From the NCBI GenBank assembly GCA_046594885.1, contig JBKJRD010000020.1, positions 1-64,000 of the forward strand: a stretch of 64,000 bases of DNA, in the 5' to 3' direction. A model generated the notes under the pieces. It did no database searches, had not been told where the DNA came from, and saw nothing but the letters and a program-made list of their open reading frames with translations. How positions within the stretch are numbered: position 1 is the first letter of the stretch; every line of letters begins with the position of its first letter. Source of the stretch: Methylotenera_A sp046594885 (GTDB lineage: Bacteria; Pseudomonadota; Gammaproteobacteria; Burkholderiales; Methylophilaceae). Made by a program: the position numbers and the translations under genes. This document shows, in pieces, positions 25,887 to 35,436 of this stretch.

Positions 25887-26725
25887 ATGTAGCAGATGCG
25901 ATTAGTATTGCTCGATTAACCAATGTGGGTTTGCAGCGCGAACACAATGAAGATGCAGTCGCTAGCGATTTATCGATTGGATTATTAGTGCTTGCTGACG
26001 GCATGGGCGGCTATAACGCAGGCGAAGTGGCAAGTGAAATTGCGGTACTCACATTAACAGCAGAAATGACGGAAGCCATGCGTAATAGACCTGCAATTGG
26101 ATTTATGCCTGGATTATTGCCGGAAGCGCAAATGTTAATGCGGGCAGTAGAGCGCGCAAATGCGATTATTTATCAAATATCGCAAGAGCGGCCAAATTGC
26201 GCAGGCATGGGCACGACTTTAGTTGCTGGGGTTTTTACCAATAATAAGCTGGTTGTGGGCCACATTGGCGATTCTCGCCTGTATCGTTTACGCAACTTTA
26301 ATTTAACGCAAATCACCGAAGATCACTCTTTACTGCAAGAGCAACTCAACGCTGGCTTAATTACGCTGCAACAAGCAAAAGTATCTGTGCATAAAAACTT
26401 AGTGACGCGTGCTTTGGGCATTGATATTGAGGTGGATTTAGACATACAGGAATTGTCTGTAGAAGTAGATGATGTATATTTATTATGTTCAGATGGATTA
26501 ACTGACTTAGTTGAGGACGACACGATAAGACAGATATTAATGCACGCAGCGCGCGATATTGAATATGCGGCAGCACAGTTGGTGCATACGGCTAATGAGC
26601 AGGGTGGAAAAGACAATATATCGGTGGTGATTGCAATGGTGCACAAACCATTTGCATTACAAGGCAGTTGGGTTAAAAATCTATTGGGTAAAATAAAACC
26701 CCAATCAACATCGCAACACATTTGA
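25883..26725 (+). CDS. PP2C-family serine/threonine phosphatase (Stp/PrpC-like)
   Basis: This Mn/Mg-dependent protein phosphatase has all the motifs of bacterial PP2C: REHNEDA near residue 20, LADGMGGYNAGEVAS (metal Asp and Gly), HIGDSRLYRLRN, EDHSLLQEQL, LLCSDGLTDLV and GGKDNISVV. The length of 280 is close to the family's. It is followed by an FHA-domain gene and a GAF-HD-GYP gene, so it probably acts in phospho-Ser/Thr signalling. No Hanks-type kinase lies in the window. Confidence 0.9.
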   Translation: MNVADAISIARLTNVGLQREHNEDAVASDLSIGLLVLADGMGGYNAGEVASEIAVLTLTAEMTEAMRNRPAIGFMPGLLPEAQMLMRAVERANAIIYQISQERPNCAGMGTTLVAGVFTNNKLVVGHIGDSRLYRLRNFNLTQITEDHSLLQEQLNAGLITLQQAKVSVHKNLVTRALGIDIEVDLDIQELSVEVDDVYLLCSDGLTDLVEDDTIRQILMHAARDIEYAAAQLVHTANEQGGKDNISVVIAMVHKPFALQGSWVKNLLGKIKPQSTSQHI

Positions 26726-26796
26726 GTAAAGTGCATTAAAATGCAGTGTATAAATCAGTTAAGTCAGCGTTTGCTTGGATAATATTAAGGGCTATT

Positions 26797-27513
26797 ATGG
26801 CAAAGTTACATTATTTACTGGACGGTAAACAAGTAGGCGAATTTGCGCTTGATCAAGAACGCATTACAATTGGCCGTCGCCCAAGTAATCAAATACATAT
26901 TGATAATTTAGCAGTCAGTGGCGTGCACGCCATCATTGTAACAATTGGCAATGATTCATTTTTAGAAGATTTAAACAGCACAAACGGCACCTTATTGAAT
27001 GGTAAAAATATCAAAAAACACGTTCTTCAGCATGAAGATATCATTGAGTTTGGCAAATATCAGCTTAAATATATCAATGAAAGCCAAGTCGCCAGTCATC
27101 ATGACGGCTTTGAAAAGACCCTGATGATGACGCCGGTAAGACGCGCAAAGCCCGCTGATGATGACATTGACCCCATACAAAATGCTATTACTGAAAAAGT
27201 AATCATTGAAAAACCGATTGCAGAACCAACAGCAAAGTTTGAAAAAAATGAAAATGTTGGTCGTTTACAAGTATTAAGTGGCGCGAGCGCAGGCCGCGAA
27301 TTGTCGCTGAATAAGACCTTGACCACACTAGGCAAGCCAGGCTCGCAAGTTGCGGTCATTACAAAAAGACCACAAGGCTATTTTATTACCCATGTTGGCG
27401 GCAATAATTTACCAACCGTCAATGGACAAACTATTGGCGTACATGCGCACGCTTTAAACCATCAAGATATTGTTGAGTTAGCGGGTACAAAAATGGAATT
27501 TTTTCTGGATTAA
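26797..27513 (+). CDS. FHA-domain protein
   Basis: This protein of about 238 residues carries an N-terminal FHA phosphothreonine-binding domain (residues 1-95: ITIGRRPSNQIHIDN, VSGVHAIIV, LEDLNSTNGTLLNGKNI). A linker and a second, FHA-like C-terminal domain (about 150-238: GRLQVLSGASAGRELSL, VNGQTIGVHAHALNHQDIVE) follow; the second lacks the Arg/Ser-His pair needed for phosphopeptide binding. The start at 26797 is chosen for AAGG 8 bp upstream. It probably reads phosphorylation reset by the PP2C gene next to it. Confidence 0.88.
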   Translation: MAKLHYLLDGKQVGEFALDQERITIGRRPSNQIHIDNLAVSGVHAIIVTIGNDSFLEDLNSTNGTLLNGKNIKKHVLQHEDIIEFGKYQLKYINESQVASHHDGFEKTLMMTPVRRAKPADDDIDPIQNAITEKVIIEKPIAEPTAKFEKNENVGRLQVLSGASAGRELSLNKTLTTLGKPGSQVAVITKRPQGYFITHVGGNNLPTVNGQTIGVHAHALNHQDIVELAGTKMEFFLD

Positions 27514-27562
27514 ATAAATTTGTAGATAGTGCTTAAATATTGATGGACGATTAAAAACCACA

Positions 27563-29209
27563 ATGCAAAACCCTGATTCGCTGTCTCAGCAAGACGTTTT
27601 CAGTCAGTTAGAGCGACTAAACTCAATTGGCGTTGCACTCTCCGCCGAGCATGATAGCAAGCGCTTATTAGAGATTATTTTGCTGGGCGCTAAAGAGTTA
27701 ACCAATGCCGATGGCGGCACTTTGTATACGGTAACAGATGATGGCAAGCTAAAGTTTGAGATTCTGCGCAATTTAAGCTTAAATATTGCAATGGGCGGCA
27801 CCACTAATCAGCCTATCCCGTTCCCGCCATTGCCTATTTATGATGACAATGGCAAGCCGAATTTAACCATGGTTGCCGCTTACAGTGTCGCCAATGCAAA
27901 AACCGTCAATATCCCCGATGCTTATGTAACAGAAGGTTTCGATTTTTCTGGCACAGCTAAATTCGATGCCAAAATGGGCTATCGCTCACAATCATTTTTA
28001 ACGGTTCCCATGATGAACCATGAAAATGAAATTATTGGCGTGCTGCAACTGATTAATGCCGTCAATCCACATAATCATCAAATTATTGCTTTCTCTGATT
28101 CACACCAGCGTTTAGTTGAATCATTGGCTTCGCAAGCAGCTGTCGCGCTAACCAACCAAAATTTAATTCATGGCCTTAAAAATTTATTTGAATCTTTTAT
28201 TAAGTTAATTGCAGACGCCATTGATGAAAAATCGCCTTATACGGGTGGGCATTGTCAGCGTGTGCCAGAGCTAACGATGATGTTGGCGGAAGCCGCCGTG
28301 GCCACTAATAACGGGCCGTTGCGCGATTTCACCATGACAGAAAAAGAAATGTACGAGCTAAAAATTGCGGCATGGCTGCACGATTGCGGCAAAGTCACCA
28401 CGCCAGAATCAGTGATGGATAAAGCGACTAAATTAGAAACCACTTTTGACCGTATTTACCTAATCGACCAGCGCTTTGAGCTATTGAAAATACAGCGCGA
28501 AAATCTACAGCTGCGTAAGGCAATGAACGATTTGCGCAATGGAAAATCGGTGAATGCCAAGTATATTGAGCATGGCGTGAATGTCATTAAAAAGCAGTTG
28601 GATGACGATAAAAACTTTATTCGTAAAATCAATTTTGGTAGCGAATCGATGAAGCCTGAAGACCAGCAACGGGTTAGAGATATTGCTAATTACGAATATT
28701 TAAGCGATTCTGGCCAGTCAGTTAAATTTTTGAGCGAGAATGAGGTGTATAACTTAACCATAGAGCGCGGCACTTTAACGCCCGAAGAGCGCCAGATTAT
28801 CAACAATCATATTGTGGTCACGGTGAATATGCTGGAAGCTTTGCCTTACCCCAAAGATTTGCGGCGTGTGCCAGAATATGCGGGCGGGCATCATGAGCGC
28901 ATGGATGGAAAAGGTTATCCAAAAGGATTGACGCGCGAGCAAATGTCGATACCCGCGCGCATGATGGGCATTGCAGATATTTTTGAGGCCTTAACTTCTA
29001 AAGACAGGCCGTACAAACGCGCGAAATCACTTTCTGAAACATTGACAATTCTGGGCAAGATGAAGCTAGATAACCATATTGACCCGGATATTTTTGATTT
29101 ATTTATTCGCGAAAAAATCTATTTACGTTATGCCGAGAAGTTTTTAGAGCTAGAACAAATTGATGAAGTGATTGAAGCGAATATTCCTGGCTATGTACGC
29201 CAAACTTAG
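27563..29209 (+). CDS. GAF and HD-GYP domain c-di-GMP phosphodiesterase
   Basis: This 548-residue protein has an N-terminal GAF sensor (about residues 15-200) and an HD-GYP domain (about 210-520). Metal and catalytic motifs are GHCQRVPEL, LHDCGKVTTPE (HD near 272), HHERMDGKGYPKGL and ADIFEALTSKDRPYK. With the GYP motif present it should hydrolyse cyclic di-GMP. The distance from HD to GYP is about 175 residues, compared with roughly 65 in typical HD-GYP domains, so an extra helical insertion of about 100 residues is present (about 290-420). It lies 49 bp after the FHA gene and is probably co-transcribed. Confidence 0.9.
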   Translation: MQNPDSLSQQDVFSQLERLNSIGVALSAEHDSKRLLEIILLGAKELTNADGGTLYTVTDDGKLKFEILRNLSLNIAMGGTTNQPIPFPPLPIYDDNGKPNLTMVAAYSVANAKTVNIPDAYVTEGFDFSGTAKFDAKMGYRSQSFLTVPMMNHENEIIGVLQLINAVNPHNHQIIAFSDSHQRLVESLASQAAVALTNQNLIHGLKNLFESFIKLIADAIDEKSPYTGGHCQRVPELTMMLAEAAVATNNGPLRDFTMTEKEMYELKIAAWLHDCGKVTTPESVMDKATKLETTFDRIYLIDQRFELLKIQRENLQLRKAMNDLRNGKSVNAKYIEHGVNVIKKQLDDDKNFIRKINFGSESMKPEDQQRVRDIANYEYLSDSGQSVKFLSENEVYNLTIERGTLTPEERQIINNHIVVTVNMLEALPYPKDLRRVPEYAGGHHERMDGKGYPKGLTREQMSIPARMMGIADIFEALTSKDRPYKRAKSLSETLTILGKMKLDNHIDPDIFDLFIREKIYLRYAEKFLELEQIDEVIEANIPGYVRQT

Positions 29210-29219
29210 TACGCCAAAC

Positions 29220-29495
29220 TTAACCCTTAAAACCGCTGAATTTTTTGACCGCGTCTATCAAATCATCCATTTTTTGCACTGAAACGGTATGAAAAAAAGG
29301 CCCATTAGGCACTAGCCGAACATTAGGTCCAATCTGACAAAAGCCCAAACAAGGGGACTCTTCCACTGCAATGGAAATAGCATTTTGCTGTAGTTGTTGT
29401 GTTAAGTGTGCCATCATTTCTTGGCTACCACGCGCCGCACAAGAGGGGTTATTGGGGTTAGCGCGAAAGTTAGTACACACTAATATTTTTTTCAT
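29220..29495 (-). CDS. Thioredoxin-like [2Fe-2S] ferredoxin
   Basis: This 91-residue protein of the thioredoxin-fold ferredoxin family begins MKKILVCTNFRANPNNPSCA. Four Cys (7, 19, 49, 53), with the second pair in SPCLGFCQIGP, match the cluster ligands. It is a small soluble electron carrier related to the NuoE C-terminal domain; the partner is unknown. It converges on the HD-GYP gene with only 10 bp between stops. Confidence 0.87.
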   Translation of the reverse strand: MKKILVCTNFRANPNNPSCAARGSQEMMAHLTQQLQQNAISIAVEESPCLGFCQIGPNVRLVPNGPFFHTVSVQKMDDLIDAVKKFSGFKG

Positions 29496-29535
29496 TTTTT
29501 CGTTTTAGCGTAGCTTTGCATTAGTCGAATGCCGC

Positions 29536-30273
29536 TTAATTGAGCTGTTTGGATTGGCAGCCATCGGCACTGAGCATTAAATAACTACCTTGCTCATACC
29601 AATCCCCCAACACCCAGCGCTGACAATCATGACCATCTAGCGCAATCATGTGCTGATGCGGCCTGTGCGTGTGGCCATGAATAAATAACGGTGGATAATG
29701 ATATTCGCGCAACAGCGTTGCCACCGCATGCGCATTCACATCCATAATTGACATGCTCTTATGCGATTTTTCTTGTGCACTTTTAGCGCGTAAATCTGCG
29801 ATATAAGCAATACGACTATTTAAATCTTGATTTAAAAATTGGCTTTGCCATTCGGGTGAACGTACTTGCGTGCGAAATTGTTGATAATCAACATCATCAA
29901 TGCAAAGCGCGTCGCCATGGCTTAATAAAACCGCTTGGCCGTAAAGGTTAAATATAGCAGGGTCGGGTAACAGGCTGATATTGGCCGCTTCTGCAAAGCG
30001 TTCCCCCAATAAAAAATCGCGATTGCCATGCATCAGAAAAGTGTTAACGCCTTGCAGACTGAGGTTTTTTAAGGCTTGAATGGTCGCTTGATGAAAGCCT
30101 ATATTAATGGCATCGTCACCTGGCCAATACTCAAACAAATCGCCTAGTATGTATAACGCCTCAGCCTTTATGGCTGTGTTTTGCAAAAAAGCAATAAAGG
30201 CTTGGGTAATATGTGGCCGCGTATCACACAGGTGTAAATCAGAAATAAATAAACTGTGTGCTTGCTGGCCCAT
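29536..30273 (-). CDS. lpxH: UDP-2,3-diacylglucosamine diphosphatase
   Basis: This Mn-dependent hydrolase forms lipid X in lipid A synthesis. The calcineurin-like metallophosphoesterase motifs are complete: ISDLHLCDTRPH, LGDLFEYWPGDD, HGNRDFLLGERF, LLSHGDALCIDD and FIHGHTHRPHQH. The length of 245 fits LpxH. It lies 30 bp after ppiB, the ppiB-lpxH pairing also seen in E. coli. Confidence 0.95.
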   Translation of the reverse strand: MGQQAHSLFISDLHLCDTRPHITQAFIAFLQNTAIKAEALYILGDLFEYWPGDDAINIGFHQATIQALKNLSLQGVNTFLMHGNRDFLLGERFAEAANISLLPDPAIFNLYGQAVLLSHGDALCIDDVDYQQFRTQVRSPEWQSQFLNQDLNSRIAYIADLRAKSAQEKSHKSMSIMDVNAHAVATLLREYHYPPLFIHGHTHRPHQHMIALDGHDCQRWVLGDWYEQGSYLMLSADGCQSKQLN

Positions 30274-30303
30274 TGATTAGGTTAAGCCGAAATGAAGGTG
30301 TGC

Positions 30304-30795
30304 TTAAACAACAGTCGCTTTTTCGATAATAACCGGTTCAACGGGTACGTCTTGATGGCCTGCTTTATTGCCTGTTTTTACTGCTTTTATTTTATCAACG
30401 ATGTCCATACCCTCTATCACTTTGCCAAACACACAATAACCCCAACCACTCGATGTTGGTGCAGTGTGGTTCAAAAAGTCGTTGTTGCCAACATTAATAA
30501 AAAACTGGCTACTGGCCGAATCAGGAACAGAAGTGCGTGCCATGGCGACCGTATATTGATCGTTACTTAAGCCGTTATCGGCTTCATTTTTAATTTCGGC
30601 ACTGGTCTTTTTTTGTTGCATATTGGTGTCAAAACCGCCGCCTTGAATCATAAAACCATTAATCACGCGGTGAAAAACCACGTCAGTATAAAAGCCATTT
30701 TCTACATATTGCAAAAAGTTGGCAACCGTTATTGGTGCTTTTTCAGCGTTAAGTTCAAGCGTAATATCGCCAAAATTGGTAGTCAGTTTAACCAC
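30304..30795 (-). CDS. ppiB: Cytoplasmic peptidyl-prolyl cis-trans isomerase B
   Basis: This 163-residue cyclophilin has no signal peptide. The core carries VVFHRVINGFMIQGGGFD, NEADNGLSNDQYTVAMAR and SASSQFFINVGNN, with the catalytic Arg in HRV. It catalyses proline isomerisation during folding. A second, exported cyclophilin lies just upstream, and the two appear to be duplicates. Confidence 0.95.
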   Translation of the reverse strand: MVKLTTNFGDITLELNAEKAPITVANFLQYVENGFYTDVVFHRVINGFMIQGGGFDTNMQQKKTSAEIKNEADNGLSNDQYTVAMARTSVPDSASSQFFINVGNNDFLNHTAPTSSGWGYCVFGKVIEGMDIVDKIKAVKTGNKAGHQDVPVEPVIIEKATVV

Positions 30796-30851
30796 GGGTA
30801 AATCCTTTTAAAAAAACGAATAAAAATTGAATGGAATCTAGTTTAAGCCAG

Positions 30852-31478
30852 CTATTTAGCTTCTACTTTAACAGCTGTTTTAGCATCATCTGAAACGAGT
30901 TTTGCGCTTTTGATGGTAATTGGTTTAATCGGCACATCGGTGTGTCTGCCCAGGTTGCCAGTTGCACTTAAGCCTATTTTTTGCACCACTTCTAAACCGC
31001 TGGTGACTTTGCCAAAGACACAATAACCAATCGATTCTGGGTTAGGGCTAGTGTAATTCAAAAATTGATTGTCATTTAAATTAACAAAAAACTGCGCAGT
31101 GGCCGAGTCGGGATCAGCTGTACGCGCCATGGCAACTGTGCCTAACTCGTTCAAAAGCCCATTGTTAGATTCATTCACAATCGGTGCGCGCGTATTTTTC
31201 TCGCTTAAGTCACGCTCAAAACCGCCGCCTTGAATCATAAAGCGATGAATGACGCGGTGAAAAATGGTGTTGTCGTAAAAACCATCTTTCACGTATTGCA
31301 CAAAATTAGCCACAGTTTTAGGCGCTTTTTCAGGGTATAACTCAACCGTAAAATTGCCTTGGCTGGTTTGAAATTCGACTATAGTTGCTGCGAATGAATG
31401 ACTAGATAATGCCAAAAAAAGACTGCTGGCGGCCAAAAGTGATTTCAATAATTGCATTAAGTTAAGCTGCGCCTTCAT
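30852..31478 (-). CDS. ppiA: Periplasmic peptidyl-prolyl cis-trans isomerase A
   Basis: This cyclophilin of about 208 residues has a signal peptide (MQLLKSLLAASSLFLALSSH, cleaved after SFA). The core has TIFHRVIHRFMIQGGGFERD and SATAQFFVNLNDN. It acts on periplasmic proteins. The start at 31478 overlaps the L,D-transpeptidase gene by 17 bp; a later Met at 31457 would start exactly at the signal peptide and cannot be excluded. Confidence 0.93.
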   Translation of the reverse strand: MKAQLNLMQLLKSLLAASSLFLALSSHSFAATIVEFQTSQGNFTVELYPEKAPKTVANFVQYVKDGFYDNTIFHRVIHRFMIQGGGFERDLSEKNTRAPIVNESNNGLLNELGTVAMARTADPDSATAQFFVNLNDNQFLNYTSPNPESIGYCVFGKVTSGLEVVQKIGLSATGNLGRHTDVPIKPITIKSAKLVSDDAKTAVKVEAK

Positions 31479-32712
31479 AAATAATTTTCCATCGGTTGTT
31501 TTCATTGATCCAATATTGACGTTTCAACATTTTGTTTTTTAGCGCGCGGCTTTTAAAATCTTGCTCAAAATTAACCACCACAATGTTGGCTTTCATATCT
31601 GGGTAACTAAACATGCTTAGATTGTTGATGTTGATAGATACTGTTGGTTTGGCAGCTTGAACCAAGCGCTTGTAATCGGCCCATTGTTGATAATTGCCGC
31701 CATTATAAAAAAATTGCTCAGAATAATGGGTTAAGTATTTATCCGCATCTTGAGAAACCCAGTCTTTACGCCAATCATCAATCGTTTGCGCCAAAGTTTT
31801 TTGTTCTGCAGATTGAAAATCCGATTTTTCTTTGTGTAGCCATTCAATATTATTAGCAATAATCACAGGAATTTTACCCGTTTGCAAAATCGGCGCTAAG
31901 GCATTTAAATCAGGATTACTCAGCACCACGCAGCCATCACTTGCGCGTGGCGGGCGGCTATAGGTGTTGGTCGGTGTGCCATGCAACCAAATACCAAATC
32001 CATTTTTGTGTTGATGCTGATCTAGCTCATTAGGATAATTCAGTGGATACGCGCCAGCACCATACATATCAGCTAAGGGTTGCGTGAGCTTTTTACCCGC
32101 AAAATAAACACCCACTGGCGTGCGTTTGTCACCTTGGACTTGCTTGCCTGCGCCGTTTTTGCCAATGGTTACATAGTAATCTGCTGCATATTGCAAAGCG
32201 CCAGCCACATTTTTATATACATACAAGCGCGATTTAACCGTATCTACCACAATTACATGGGTTTGTTCATCGGTTAATTTGATTAATAAGTTAGGCAGTT
32301 GATTCGCTTTTTTATCCGATAAATAGTAGCCGATTCGGGTGCGCGCTTCTTCTCGCAAGCCTTCAATGGTTTCATCATTGGATTTAGACGCGTTGGCACC
32401 GGCACTGCCGATTGCTTCAATAGGGCGGCCTTGCGCGGCGAGCAAATCGCCACGAATCAAATAGGCAAGTTTGAAATTTGGCGCAGTGCGAATCAGCTCA
32501 TTTACGGTTGTAAAAGCTTGTTTTGTATTGCCTTGGGTAATTTCTAACAGGCTTTTCACCAGCAAGCGCTCAACCAACGATTTACCAAAACTTTGTGTGA
32601 GCAGCAAATCAGTCATGCTGCCGTGATTAATCGCAGTTGCGTTCCACGGCAATAGCACGCAAACTAAAATTGCGATTACTTTCAACAGTTTTGATTTTAA
32701 ATAAATGAACAT
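31462..32712 (-). CDS. L,D-transpeptidase (YkuD) with C-terminal NTF2-like domain
   Basis: This exported 416-residue protein (signal peptide about 1-27) has helical TPR-like repeats (about 35-130), a YkuD catalytic domain (about 150-285) and an NTF2-like tail (about 300-416). The catalytic motif is present: HGTPTNTYSRPPRASDGCVV, with Cys near residue 260. Such enzymes make 3-3 peptidoglycan crosslinks or attach proteins to peptidoglycan. The tail, beginning near DDWRKDWVSQDADKYLTHYS, resembles that of the next gene. Confidence 0.88.
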   Translation of the reverse strand: MFIYLKSKLLKVIAILVCVLLPWNATAINHGSMTDLLLTQSFGKSLVERLLVKSLLEITQGNTKQAFTTVNELIRTAPNFKLAYLIRGDLLAAQGRPIEAIGSAGANASKSNDETIEGLREEARTRIGYYLSDKKANQLPNLLIKLTDEQTHVIVVDTVKSRLYVYKNVAGALQYAADYYVTIGKNGAGKQVQGDKRTPVGVYFAGKKLTQPLADMYGAGAYPLNYPNELDQHQHKNGFGIWLHGTPTNTYSRPPRASDGCVVLSNPDLNALAPILQTGKIPVIIANNIEWLHKEKSDFQSAEQKTLAQTIDDWRKDWVSQDADKYLTHYSEQFFYNGGNYQQWADYKRLVQAAKPTVSININNLSMFSYPDMKANIVVVNFEQDFKSRALKNKMLKRQYWINENNRWKIIYEGAA

Positions 32713-32807
32713 TGACCGATTAACTATGCCTTAATAATTGACTGCTAATTTGACACCTATATATTGACTTTAATTGCACTGACTTAACCATATAAAACAC
32801 CTCAAAA

Positions 32808-33824
32808 TTAATTAGATGCAATTTCTTGCTCGATTAACCAGTTGCTACCAACCTTTTTTAACAGCAACGTTTTATCGGTGCGAATCGGACTACCCGCGCC
32901 TTTGTAAGATTGCCTGAACGTGACCTTTGCATGAGTACTATCCACCAAGTTAACGTTTTGATTGGTCAACGCTAAGCCGATACTTCTTGGCGCAGTAATG
33001 CGCTGTCGACGTTGCTCTTCCCAAGTTTTGCGGCTTTGACCTTTTGGCGTTATAAAAGAATCAGCATAACTCGCTAAATATTTTTCCACATCTTGGCTAG
33101 ACCAAGCTTTCGCCCAGTTGCCAACTGCTTCAAGCACATTTTTTTCTTCATCTAATGCTGTGTCTGCGGCTAATTTAGTTGGTTCAGCTGCTTTAACTGG
33201 CTCAACAGATTTTGCCGGCTCAACTTTTTTCTCGGCAGTGCGAATCGGCATCGTACCTGCTTTTGTAGGTTTTGCTGGTTCTGCTTTTGCAACTACTTTA
33301 TTGCCTGTGCCAAATAAATCTTTAATCATCGATAACTTACTTTGTGCGCGAGAGTTGCCATTATCTAATTGCAAGGCTTTGTCATAAGCCTCAGATGCCA
33401 TACGCGCATAAATATCGCCTAGATTTTCGTGTGCGGTAGCGTAGCTTGGGTGCGTTTTTATCGCGGTTTCAAGCGCTTTTTTGGCTTTATCATATTCCCC
33501 GGCATCGGCATACAAAACAGCTAAGTTGTTGTAAGGCTCTGGTAAATTGGGATATTTACTGGTTAAATCGGTAAAGGTTTTAATCGCCTCATCGCGTTTA
33601 CCGCTTTCTACCAAAATAACACCCTTCATAAACATTGCCTGCGCATCTTTAGGGTTGGCTGCCAAATAAGTATTCACGCGTTCAAGTGCTGCCGCTTGTT
33701 GACCTTGATCCGATAATTGCGAAATATCTTTAAGCTCATCGGCAAAAGCGCAAGATGTGGCAACGCTCAACGCCAACATAAATTGTATGAGTAATTTAGA
33801 TAGCAAGCGGCTGCGAATATTCAT
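32808..33824 (-). CDS. Exported TPR protein with NTF2-like C-terminal domain
   Basis: This 338-residue protein has a signal peptide (about 1-27) and three or more TPR repeats (about 35-165: PNLPEPYNNLAVLYADAGEY, PSYATAHENLGDIYARMA). A Lys/Pro/Ala-rich linker (170-225) and an NTF2-like domain (about 230-338, WAKAWSSQDVEKYLASYAD) follow. The same terminal domain is on the L,D-transpeptidase encoded next, so the two proteins probably work together at the cell wall. The linker repeats (EPAK, EPVKAAEP) suggest a flexible tether. Confidence 0.85.
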   Translation of the reverse strand: MNIRSRLLSKLLIQFMLALSVATSCAFADELKDISQLSDQGQQAAALERVNTYLAANPKDAQAMFMKGVILVESGKRDEAIKTFTDLTSKYPNLPEPYNNLAVLYADAGEYDKAKKALETAIKTHPSYATAHENLGDIYARMASEAYDKALQLDNGNSRAQSKLSMIKDLFGTGNKVVAKAEPAKPTKAGTMPIRTAEKKVEPAKSVEPVKAAEPTKLAADTALDEEKNVLEAVGNWAKAWSSQDVEKYLASYADSFITPKGQSRKTWEEQRRQRITAPRSIGLALTNQNVNLVDSTHAKVTFRQSYKGAGSPIRTDKTLLLKKVGSNWLIEQEIASN

Positions 33825-33978
33825 TGTGATATACTCAAATGCGTTAATTAAAACGCCATTCTATCAATAGCCTAGCCAACATCCAATAGCGCATTTAACT
33901 TAAGAGTAACGATTAAACGATTTTTAATGTAAATTGTTGAAAATTTAACCTCAAAACGCACATTTTTATCTTAAATTC

Positions 33979-35403
33979 ATGCTAAAAATTTACAACACGC
34001 TAAGCCGCGATAAACAAACTTTCACCCCGATTGAACCCAATAAAGTGCGCATGTACGTGTGTGGCATGACAGTGTACGACTTTTGTCACCTTGGCCATGC
34101 GCGCGTGATGATTGTTTTCGACATGGTTTCGCGCTGGTTTCGCGCATCCAATTACGATGTGACTTATGTGCGCAATATCACTGATATTGACGACAAAATT
34201 ATCAAACGGGCTAACGAAAATAACGAAACAATTGATGTATTAACGCAACGCTTTATTGATGCGATGGATGAAGATTCTGCCAAATTAGGCATTATTCGCC
34301 CCGATATTGAGCCGCGCGCCACCCAGCATATTGCTGGCATGATAGATATGATTAGCGCCTTGATTGAAAAAGGCCATGCCTACGCGGCTGCTAATGGCGA
34401 TGTGTTTTACAGTGTACGTAGCTTCAATGATTACGGCAAATTATCAGGCAAAAGCCTAGAGGATTTACGCGCTGGCGAGCGTGTGGAAGTGGATACTTTT
34501 AAAAAAGACCCAATGGATTTTGTATTATGGAAATCGGCTAAGCCAAACGAGCCGAGTTGGGATTCGCCTTGGGGCGCTGGCCGTCCAGGTTGGCATATCG
34601 AATGTTCAGTGATGAGCGCGGCACACTTAGGCGCACACTTTGATATTCATGGCGGCGGGCAAGATTTACAGTTTCCGCATCACGAAAATGAGATCGCCCA
34701 AAGTGAGGCCACACACCATTGCCAAATGGCGAATTACTGGATGCATAACGGTTTTGTGCGCGTAGTTAACGAAAAAGATGGGCATGATGAAAAAATGTCT
34801 AAGTCGTTAGGCAATTTTTTTACCATTCGCGAAGTGCTAAAAAAATATGATGCCGAAGTGGTACGTTTTTTTATACTGCGCGCGCATTACCGCAGCCCGC
34901 TTAATTATTCGGATAAGCATTTGGATGATGCAAAATCTGCGCTTACACGCTTGTATACTGCTTTGCGTGGCTATGAGGTCACGCAATCTGCAATTGATTG
35001 GCAACAACCCCAAGCCGCGCGTTTTAAGACTGCAATTGATGATGACTTTAATACGCCAGAGGCGATGGCCGTATTGTTTGATTTGGCGAATGAATTGAAT
35101 GCCAGTCAATCAGTGGAAGCTGCTCACTTGCTTAAAAACTTAGGCGCGGTAATCGGTCTGCTGCAACGTAATCCAAATGAATATCTGCAAAATTTCATAG
35201 GTGGCGATTCAAATGAAAAGCTAACTGATGAAACGCTTGTTAATGTTAGAGACATGCAAGCGGTAGATGCAATGATTGAGCAGCGTATCGAAGCAAAAAA
35301 AGCCAAAAACTTTGCCCAAGCCGATGTCATTCGAAAACAGCTTGCTGACGCAGGCATTATTTTAGAAGATACGCCACAAGGCACCACTTGGCGTCGTGCT
35401 TAA
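33979..35403 (+). CDS. cysS: Cysteinyl-tRNA synthetase
   Basis: This class I synthetase charges tRNA-Cys. The HIGH-type motif is HLGHARV near residue 37 and the KMSKS motif is EKMSKSLGN near residue 270. Zinc ligands are visible as Cys in CGMTVYD, Cys in WHIECSVMS, and His/Glu in FPHHENEIAQSE. The length of 474 is normal. It starts a plus-strand run with argJ. Confidence 0.97.
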   Translation: MLKIYNTLSRDKQTFTPIEPNKVRMYVCGMTVYDFCHLGHARVMIVFDMVSRWFRASNYDVTYVRNITDIDDKIIKRANENNETIDVLTQRFIDAMDEDSAKLGIIRPDIEPRATQHIAGMIDMISALIEKGHAYAAANGDVFYSVRSFNDYGKLSGKSLEDLRAGERVEVDTFKKDPMDFVLWKSAKPNEPSWDSPWGAGRPGWHIECSVMSAAHLGAHFDIHGGGQDLQFPHHENEIAQSEATHHCQMANYWMHNGFVRVVNEKDGHDEKMSKSLGNFFTIREVLKKYDAEVVRFFILRAHYRSPLNYSDKHLDDAKSALTRLYTALRGYEVTQSAIDWQQPQAARFKTAIDDDFNTPEAMAVLFDLANELNASQSVEAAHLLKNLGAVIGLLQRNPNEYLQNFIGGDSNEKLTDETLVNVRDMQAVDAMIEQRIEAKKAKNFAQADVIRKQLADAGIILEDTPQGTTWRRA

Positions 35404-35436
35404 AAAAACAAAGTAAAGTTTGAACTAGGAAATTTG

